Source: Acidovorax sp. SRB_14 (GTDB taxonomy: Bacteria > Pseudomonadota > Gammaproteobacteria > Burkholderiales > Burkholderiaceae_C). Taken from it: a stretch of DNA of 46,667 nucleotides. The translations under genes and the position numbers were made by a program. This document shows positions 41,005-46,667 of the stretch, piece by piece. The DNA lies in NCBI RefSeq assembly GCF_012932145.1, contig NZ_MWOK01000012.1, positions 1 through 46,667 on the forward strand. Direction: 5' to 3'. A model generated the notes under the pieces. It had not been told where the DNA came from. It saw only the letters and a program-made list of their open reading frames with translations, and did no database searches. Numbering within the stretch: the first letter of the stretch is position 1; every line of letters begins with the position of its first letter.

Positions 41005-42249
41005 TCAGGAAATGAAGTTGAACAGCGAGAGCTTTTGCACCATGGCGTAGGACTGCAGCGCTGCCTGGTAGCCGACCTGCTGGTTCTGGAAGTCGGAAAT
41101 TCCCTGGATCATATCGAGGTCCTCGGCGCGCGAGCGGTCGGCTTCGAGCTGGATGGCGCGCTTGTCCTGGTCGCCGGTGATGCGGTCGGCGCGGTTGAGC
41201 AGCTCGCCCGCGTAGCCGCGCACCGACTGCAGGCGTTCCATGCCCCGGTCCATGTTGGCGAGTGCCTGGCCCACGGCCTGGGCGGCGGCATTGCTGTCGC
41301 CGGCGCCCCCGATGTCGCGGATGGCATCGTCGATCACGTTGAAGATGCTGGTGCTGGGTTCCAGGGTGATGCTGTCGCCGCTGGCGGGAGTGCCTTTGAT
41401 GCTGAAGCTCAGGCCGGGCACGCCGGTCACGGTGATGTCGGCCGGCTTATCGGATGGGAAGACCGCCGTCACCGTCGTGGGGAGGGCGCCTGTTGTGTCG
41501 TTGGTGATGGTATAGGTGGCGGTGGTGGTGCCGTCGGCGGGCACGGTGGGCGCCACGGCGGTGAAGCTCAGGGCGTACTTGTCGCCAGTGAGCTGTGCCG
41601 GATCGGTGGTGCGCACGCTGTCGGTGCCGAGGGCGCGGCCAGCGGGAGTGGCCAGGCTCAGGCGGGCGTTGTAGGCGCCGTCGCGCTGCGGCTGGAACAT
41701 GAAGGCCGCATCGCCGTCGAGCGTGTTCGGAATCGACACCGCGGAGCCCGCTCCCTGCCCCGGCAGGCCGTGGAAGCCCATCTGCGCATTCAAGAACGGC
41801 GTGGCATCGCTGCCCAGCGCCGCCAGCAGCGGCACGCCATTGGTGTCCTTGCGGTTGGACACCTCCAGCAGCTGGTCGCGCAGGCTCTGGAGCTGGGTCG
41901 CAATGGTTTTGCGGTCGCTGGCACTGTGGCCGCCATTGCCGGCGCTGACCACCAGCTCGCGCATTTGCTGGACCAGGCCGATGGCATCGCCCAGCGACGA
42001 CTCGGCCTGCGCCACGGCATTGCGCTGCACGTCGAGCGCGCGCTGCTCGGTCTGGATGCGCGCGATGCGTGTCATGGCGCGCTCGGCCTGCGCCGCGGCG
42101 ACCGGGTCGTCGCTGGCGCGCACCACGCGCTTGCCCGAGGTCAGGTTTTCTTGCAGGTTCGACAGCGACGTCTGGCGCGCGCTGATGTTGCGTATAGCGC
42201 TGTCGTACTGGGTGGCGGTGCCGATGCGGGTGAAGGACGGGCTGCTCAT
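41005..42249 (-). CDS. flgL: Flagellar hook-associated protein FlgL (HAP3)
   Basis: A 414-residue hook-filament junction protein, longer than the about 317 residues of E. coli FlgL. The N-terminal flagellin-like helix (NISARQTSLSNLQENLTSGKRV, ASDDPVAAAQAERA) and the C-terminal helix (SDFQNQQVGYQAALQSYAM) are conserved. The extra length is a Thr/Val-rich beta domain at about residues 215-320, ending GTPASGDSITLEP. It follows flgK by 62 bp. Confidence 0.95.
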   Translation of the reverse strand: MSSPSFTRIGTATQYDSAIRNISARQTSLSNLQENLTSGKRVVRASDDPVAAAQAERAMTRIARIQTEQRALDVQRNAVAQAESSLGDAIGLVQQMRELVVSAGNGGHSASDRKTIATQLQSLRDQLLEVSNRKDTNGVPLLAALGSDATPFLNAQMGFHGLPGQGAGSAVSIPNTLDGDAAFMFQPQRDGAYNARLSLATPAGRALGTDSVRTTDPAQLTGDKYALSFTAVAPTVPADGTTTATYTITNDTTGALPTTVTAVFPSDKPADITVTGVPGLSFSIKGTPASGDSITLEPSTSIFNVIDDAIRDIGGAGDSNAAAQAVGQALANMDRGMERLQSVRGYAGELLNRADRITGDQDKRAIQLEADRSRAEDLDMIQGISDFQNQQVGYQAALQSYAMVQKLSLFNFIS

Positions 42250-42311
42250 GGCGAAAGCTCCAGGCGTGTGTGCTGTGGTGTGGTGGGGCGTGCTGTGGGG
42301 CGGGGTGGCCG

Positions 42312-44318
42312 TCAGCGGCCCAGGCCCTGGAGCAGGTTGTCAAAGATGTTCTGCGCGATCTGCAGCATCTTGGCCGAGGCTTGGTAGGCCTGCTGGTACT
42401 GGATGAGCCGGGCGGCTTCCTCGTCAAGGTTCACGCCCGAGACCGCAGTGCGGTCGCGCTCGAGGTTGGCGGCAATCGACGACGACAGCGTGGCCGCAAA
42501 CTGCGCGCTCTGCGTGCGCGTGCCGATCTGCGCCATGGCGCCGGCAAAGCCGTCCGAGAGCGTGGCGCCGTCGAATATCTTGGCGTCGCGCAAGGCCATC
42601 AGCGCGCTGGCGTTGCCGGCGTCGCGGGTGTACCAGTCGCCGTACTGGGCGTCGGTGGCATTGCCCACGGTGACGGTGTCGCCGCCCTTGGGCGCGCCAT
42701 TCAAGGTAATTTCCCAGCCGTCGATGGTGATGGGCTTGCCAGGGGTGAACGCAAAGGGCGGGCCGACCAGCGCCGTAGGCGGCGTGGTCGACATGTCCAT
42801 GGGCGCGCCCTGGTTTCCTGTCAGGGTGAAGGTTGCTGGCGTGCCGGCAGTAAAGGTCAGCTCCACGCCACTGGCGGGCGGCAGCGCCAGTGCCGTCGGC
42901 TGGCCTGTCGCCTTCAAGCCCGCCAGCTGCAATGTGCCGTCGTTGGTGGCTCCCATCTTGGCATTGATGGGGTTGGACGCCGCCAACTGCTGGGGTGAGA
43001 ACTGCAGCGCCTGCATCTGGGCAGCGGCGCCTTGCAGCGGGTTGAGCAAGAAGGTATCGGGAGGGGTAGCGCCCGCAAAGGCTGCGGGTGGCTGGGCGCC
43101 GTCGGTCAACCGAAGCCCTTCGCCGAGCATCACCGCGTTGAGCTCGTTGATGTCCGCAAAGGCCATCGTCTTGCCATCGGACTGGCGCGTGACCGAACCG
43201 GCATTCGGCCCTGTTAAGGCAATGGTGTAGCTCGACGCCTGCAGCTTGGTTGCATCGGCCACTTGCAGGCCCATGGTGGCGCCCGAGGTGTTCCCCTTGC
43301 CCGCTACCGCGTTGGCCAATGGGATCGGCGCGAAAAGGTTGCCGCCCGGTTTGCCATCGAGCGTCAGCCCCAGCCGGTTCTGCGCGTTCAGCGTTTCGCT
43401 GATGCCCACCGCCATGCGGCCGAGCAGGTTGCGCCCCTCGGCCAGGTCGTGGTTCTGAAAGCGCAGCAGCCCCGACACCTCGCCGCCGCCGAGCATGCCC
43501 TCGTTGAGCTCCACCGCCGTGGACGACCCCGGCTGTGTGAAGTACAGGCGCTTTTGCCCTCCGCCCGCGCCGAACTCCACCGGGTCGCCGACCGACAGCG
43601 ACGCCGCCTTGCTGCCCAGCACCAGCGGCTGGCTGCCGCCGACAAACAGGCTGATGCTGCCGTCGTCGGCCGCGACCTGGCTGGTCTGGATGTGCTGGTT
43701 CAGGTCGCGGATCAGCTGGTCGCGCTGGTCCAGCAGGTCGTTGGCGGGCTGTCCGTTGCCCTTGGCGCGGGCAATCTGCTCGTTCATGCCGGCGATGTTC
43801 TTGGCCAGCATGTTGATGCTGTTGACGCTGCCCTTGAGCTGCTCGGCCACGGTGTAGGCGATCTCGTCGAGCCGCTCGGAGGCGCCGCGCATGCGCTTGG
43901 CGGTTTCGTCGATGCGCGTGAGCACGACGTTGCGCGCCGTCAGGTCGGTCGGCGAGCCGACCACGTCCGAGAACGCATTCATCATGTCGTTGATGGCCGC
44001 ACCCAGCCCGGCCGGGCCGCCGCCAAACACGTCCTGCAGCTGGCGCAGGCGGTCGGCGCGCACGCTGTCGCCGGCGTCCACCGCCGCCGCTGCCGTGGCC
44101 TGGCGCGTGAGCAGCTCGCTGTGGTTGCGCAGGATGGACTGCACGTCCACGCCCTTGCCGATGTAGCCGCCCCCGGTGAACTGGCCCTGCACGGTCTCCA
44201 GCACCACGTTCTGGCGCGAATAGCCGGGCGTGTTCACATTGGCGATGTTGTGGCCGGTGGTCTGCAGTGCCACCTGGTTGGCGAGCAGCGCTCGGGCGCC
44301 GACGTTCAATAGGCTCAT
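42312..44318 (-). CDS. flgK: Flagellar hook-associated protein FlgK (HAP1)
   Basis: A 668-residue protein of the hook-filament junction; E. coli FlgK has 547. The N-terminal LLNVGARALLANQVALQTTG and NIANVNTPGYSRQNVV are the rod/hook-family signature, and the C-terminal ARLIQYQQAYQASAKMLQIAQ is the conserved helix. The surplus is in the middle (residues about 440-580), again a Thr/Gly/Pro-rich beta region containing APKGGDTVTVG. It lies 18 bp after flgJ. Confidence 0.96.
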   Translation of the reverse strand: MSLLNVGARALLANQVALQTTGHNIANVNTPGYSRQNVVLETVQGQFTGGGYIGKGVDVQSILRNHSELLTRQATAAAAVDAGDSVRADRLRQLQDVFGGGPAGLGAAINDMMNAFSDVVGSPTDLTARNVVLTRIDETAKRMRGASERLDEIAYTVAEQLKGSVNSINMLAKNIAGMNEQIARAKGNGQPANDLLDQRDQLIRDLNQHIQTSQVAADDGSISLFVGGSQPLVLGSKAASLSVGDPVEFGAGGGQKRLYFTQPGSSTAVELNEGMLGGGEVSGLLRFQNHDLAEGRNLLGRMAVGISETLNAQNRLGLTLDGKPGGNLFAPIPLANAVAGKGNTSGATMGLQVADATKLQASSYTIALTGPNAGSVTRQSDGKTMAFADINELNAVMLGEGLRLTDGAQPPAAFAGATPPDTFLLNPLQGAAAQMQALQFSPQQLAASNPINAKMGATNDGTLQLAGLKATGQPTALALPPASGVELTFTAGTPATFTLTGNQGAPMDMSTTPPTALVGPPFAFTPGKPITIDGWEITLNGAPKGGDTVTVGNATDAQYGDWYTRDAGNASALMALRDAKIFDGATLSDGFAGAMAQIGTRTQSAQFAATLSSSIAANLERDRTAVSGVNLDEEAARLIQYQQAYQASAKMLQIAQNIFDNLLQGLGR

Positions 44319-44336
44319 GTTTTTGTGTCTCTGGCG

Positions 44337-45224
44337 TCAGGCCTGTGCGCGCTGCACGCGCAGGGCACTGTTGATGGCGCCGCTGAGTTTGCGGGCGTAT
44401 TCGGGGTCGGTCGCATAGCCGGCCTTTTGCAGCGCGGCGGCGTAGGCCACGGCCGATCCGGTCTGGGCGCGCGCCTTCTCGTAGCGCGGGCTGTCGTTGA
44501 TGAGGCGGGCGTAGTCGCGGAACGACGCCTCGTACGAGTCGTAGGCGCGGAACTTGGCCGTTACCTTGCGCGGCGCGCCATTGATGTATTCGGTGGTGGT
44601 GATTTCGGCCACCTTGCCGCTCCAGCCCTTGCCGGCCTTGATGCCGAACAGGTTGAACGCGTTGCTGCCGTCGGCGTTCTTGATCTCGCTCTTGCCCCAG
44701 CCGGTCTCGTGCCCGGCCTGGCCGAGCATGAAGCTGGCGGGAATGCCGCTCTCCTGCGCCACGCGCTCGGCCGCCTGGCTGTGGTGCTGCACGAAGTCGT
44801 CGCGGCCCTTGGGCGCGGGACCCGAGGCGGCGCTGCTGCGCGCCTGGCGCGCGGCCGAGAGGCTCAGGGTTGACGGCACGGCCAGGTTCGCGTCGGCGCC
44901 GCCCATCTGGCGCGAGAGCTGGCGCGCAATGGCCTCGGACAGGCTGCCCGGCTGGCCCGCCATCTGCACCGACAGCTGCTGGTCGAGCAGGTCGGTCCCC
45001 AGGTCGCCCTGCGCGTTGTCGAGCAGGCCCGACTTCATGGTGGCCTCGCGCATGCTCTTGATCATCTCGCGCATGAACAGCGACTCGAACTGCTTGGCGG
45101 CTTCGCGCGTGGCCTGGGCGCTGTTCTGGCCGGCTTCGAATTTGAGCTGGTTGAGCGAGCGCACGTCCGCGGCCAGCGCGTTTGACGTGCTGGCGCCGGC
45201 GGCGCCGGGCAGGGTCAGGGCCAT
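44337..45224 (-). CDS. flgJ: Flagellar protein FlgJ (rod cap and peptidoglycan hydrolase)
   Basis: A 295-residue two-domain protein exported to the periplasm. Residues about 40-105 are the rod-binding domain (KQFESLFMREMIKSMREATM). Residues about 140-290 are a GH73 muramidase with the catalytic Glu173 in GQAGHETGWGKSE and the substrate loop FNLFGIKAGKGW. A full-length hydrolase domain is the form usual for beta- and gammaproteobacteria. It follows flgI by 37 bp. Confidence 0.96.
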   Translation of the reverse strand: MALTLPGAAGASTSNALAADVRSLNQLKFEAGQNSAQATREAAKQFESLFMREMIKSMREATMKSGLLDNAQGDLGTDLLDQQLSVQMAGQPGSLSEAIARQLSRQMGGADANLAVPSTLSLSAARQARSSAASGPAPKGRDDFVQHHSQAAERVAQESGIPASFMLGQAGHETGWGKSEIKNADGSNAFNLFGIKAGKGWSGKVAEITTTEYINGAPRKVTAKFRAYDSYEASFRDYARLINDSPRYEKARAQTGSAVAYAAALQKAGYATDPEYARKLSGAINSALRVQRAQA

Positions 45225-45261
45225 GGTGGGGCACTCCGTGCGGGGAAAGGGTGGGCGGCCA

Positions 45262-46410
45262 TCAGATGACCTCGAGTTCGGCGTTCAGCGCGCCGGCGGC
45301 CTTGATGGCCTGCAGGATGGCCAGCAGGTCCTGCGGCGTGGCGCCGAGCGTGTTGAGCGCGCGCACCACGTCGGCCAGCTGCGGCGACGCGGGGATCTGG
45401 AGGATGTTGCCGGGCTCCTGGCGGATCTGGATGTCGCTCTTTTGCGCCACCACGGTCTGCCCCTGCGAGAACGCGCCCGGCTGGCTGATGACGGGTGTCG
45501 AGCTGATGGTGATCGACAGGTTGCCGTGCGCGATCGCGCAGGGCCCGAGCGTCACCGCCTGGTTCAGCACCACCGAGCCGGTGCGCGCATTGATCACGAC
45601 CTTGGCCGAGGGCGCGGCGGTCTCGATCTGCAGTTCTTCGAGGTCGGCAATGAAGTTGACGCGCGCGCCGGGCAAGGTGGGAGCGCGCACCTGCACGGTG
45701 CGCCCGTCGAGCGCCATGGCCTGCCCTGCGCCCAGGCGCGCATTGATGGCCTGCGCCACGCGGCGCGCGGTCTGGAAGTCGGAGGCGTTGAGGCCCAGCG
45801 TGATCGAGTCGCCGTCGTGCAGCGGCGTGGGCACTGCGCGCTCGACCTGCGCGCCCTGCGGAATGCGCCCGGCGCTCAGGTGGTTGATCTGCACCTTGCT
45901 GCCGCCGGCCGAGGCTCCGGCGCCGCCGACCACCAGGTTGCCCTGCGCCAGCGCATAGATCTCGCCGTCGGCGCCGCGCAGCGGGGTGGCGATCAGCGTG
46001 CCGCCCTTGAGCGATTTGGAATTGCCCATCGACGATACGTTCACGTCGATGGTCTGGCCCGGCTGGGCGAACGCCGGCAGCTGCGCGGTGACGATCACGG
46101 TCGCGACGTTCTTGAGCTGCAGCCGCGAAGCCATCTCGGGCGGCAGACTGATGCCCATCTGCTGCAGGTAGTTGGACATCGCCTGTGTGGTGAAGGGCAT
46201 CTGCGTGGTCTGGTCGCCCGTGCCGTCCAAGCCCACCACCAGGCCGTAGCCGGTCAGCTGGTTGCTGCGCACCCCTTGCACGGCGGCCACTTCCTTGATG
46301 CGCAGGGCCTGCGCGGGCAGGGCGGTGCACAGGGCAGCAAGCAGGGCGGCCAGAGGCACCCACCGCCGGGCCGCGTGCCATGACAGGGGAGGGCGCAGGA
46401 CAGCTTTCAT
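45262..46410 (-). CDS. flgI: Flagellar P-ring protein FlgI
   Basis: A 382-residue periplasmic protein that forms the P ring around the rod. The signal peptide ends near LPAQA/LRIKE. The mature start RIKEVAAVQGVRSNQLTGYG and the blocks GLVVGLDGTGDQT and IDVNVSSMGNSKSLKGGTL are invariant family features, and the C-terminus LLAILQAIKAAGALNAELEVI is complete. The ATG at 46410 gives a normal signal peptide; an upstream ATG at 46464 would add 18 residues. flgH, which usually precedes it, is not seen in the remaining 257 bp. Confidence 0.96.
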   Translation of the reverse strand: MKAVLRPPLSWHAARRWVPLAALLAALCTALPAQALRIKEVAAVQGVRSNQLTGYGLVVGLDGTGDQTTQMPFTTQAMSNYLQQMGISLPPEMASRLQLKNVATVIVTAQLPAFAQPGQTIDVNVSSMGNSKSLKGGTLIATPLRGADGEIYALAQGNLVVGGAGASAGGSKVQINHLSAGRIPQGAQVERAVPTPLHDGDSITLGLNASDFQTARRVAQAINARLGAGQAMALDGRTVQVRAPTLPGARVNFIADLEELQIETAAPSAKVVINARTGSVVLNQAVTLGPCAIAHGNLSITISSTPVISQPGAFSQGQTVVAQKSDIQIRQEPGNILQIPASPQLADVVRALNTLGATPQDLLAILQAIKAAGALNAELEVI

Positions 46411-46502
46411 GCGCTTGATTGTGGTGGGCAAGGCCGCTTTGGGATGCACGGAAAAGCGGCGCAATCACCGGTCTATTGGGGGCGCTGGTGCTGGGATGGA
46501 TA

Positions 46503-46562
46503 CAGATGAAAAGTGACTCTGGCGCTTTGTGGGCGTGCGCTAGCAGCTATCTTTTTTAATAC
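46503..46562 (+). repeat. Dispersed hairpin repeat, copy 9
   Basis: GATGAAAAGTGACTCTGGCG, then GTGCGCTAGCAGCTATC and a TTTTTTAAT end. It lies upstream of flgI, about 100 bp from its start. Confidence 0.65.
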
Positions 46563-46633
46563 CGCTCTTGGGAATTCGCCATGGCGCTTTTGCTTGGGAC
46601 TGCTGGCCGGGATGTGCGCCCGGCGGCGCAGTA

Positions 46634-46661
46634 ACTTTCTTTCGCTTCGCCGAAAGAAAGT
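46634..46661. repeat. Perfect 11-bp hairpin at the right edge
   Basis: ACTTTCTTTCG (46634-46644) pairs perfectly with CGAAAGAAAGT (46651-46661) around the loop CTTCGC. This CTTTCTTT...AAAGAAAG hairpin is a second dispersed element type seen in related genomes. It may end transcription arriving from the right. Confidence 0.6.
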
Positions 46662-46667
46662 CACCAA

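Noticed and set aside
39745-42387. Long rightward open frame (about 880 codons) over the HDOD and flgL genes
   Set aside because: Antisense shadow of two clear genes; no start signal and no recognisable motif.
44554-46383. Rightward frame across flgJ and flgI
   Set aside because: Antisense to certain flagellar genes, with shadow composition.
46473-46667. Leftward frame at the right edge beginning MVTFFRRSERK
   Set aside because: It is translated from the 11-bp hairpin repeat and copy 9 of the dispersed repeat, so it is a repeat artefact.

Overview
The window reads as chromosomal DNA of a high-GC betaproteobacterium, most likely family Comamonadaceae (Acidovorax, Diaphorobacter or Alicycliphilus type). 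The grounds are strongly GC-biased third codon positions, two Bug/TctC-type periplasmic binding proteins with no permease beside them, and dispersed hairpin repeats of kinds I associate with that family. Genus is an inference. I see no rRNA, tRNA, CRISPR array, insertion sequence or phage gene.

Layout, left to right. 1-14.3 kb is mostly housekeeping and stress functions: an rRNA pseudouridine synthase cut by the window edge, a small secreted DUF3761 protein, htpG behind a textbook sigma-32 promoter, the scar of a deleted potassium locus (DUF4118 sensor remnant next to the last 37 codons of kup), a Gly-rich lipoprotein, srkA, a Ser/Thr kinase-UspA fusion translationally coupled to a metallophosphoesterase, a DoxX protein, an ohrR-ohr peroxide module with its operator, 3-hydroxybutyryl-CoA dehydrogenase, a GMC oxidoreductase and a histidine phosphatase.

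14.4-24.3 kb is a CoA-linked catabolic island in two units. Unit 1 is an IclR regulator, a thiolase-like protein lacking the nucleophilic Cys, a DUF35 partner, a Bug binding protein and an NDP-forming acyl-CoA synthetase. Unit 2 has a GntR/FCD regulator divergent from an acyl-CoA dehydrogenase-SDR-aminoglycoside-phosphotransferase-like operon whose genes overlap by 4 bp. Palindromes that could be the operators are visible for both regulators.

24.7-25.86 kb is foreign: an AT-rich leader and two mobile-integron gene cassettes separated by a complete attC site. The second cassette ends in an attC that lacks its right half. There is no integron integrase in the window. Neither cassette protein has a function I can name; one has a Cys/His metal-site pattern and the other a PD-(D/E)xK-like pattern.

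26.0-31.8 kb is a leftward operon: cyclase family protein, branched-chain-type ABC binding protein, PRISE-like SDR, a muconate-cycloisomerase homologue with Leu in place of the first active-site Lys, and a second Bug binding protein.

32.0-39.7 kb is a probable eight-gene leftward operon for amino-acid turnover and export (LysE, EamA, aminotransferase, GST, PhzF, VOC protein, threonine-dehydratase-like enzyme), divergent from a MocR-type regulator with an inverted repeat between them. Dispersed repeats lie in frame inside two genes here.

39.8-46.7 kb holds the distal flagellar genes flgI-flgJ-flgK-flgL followed by an HDOD signalling protein, all leftward.
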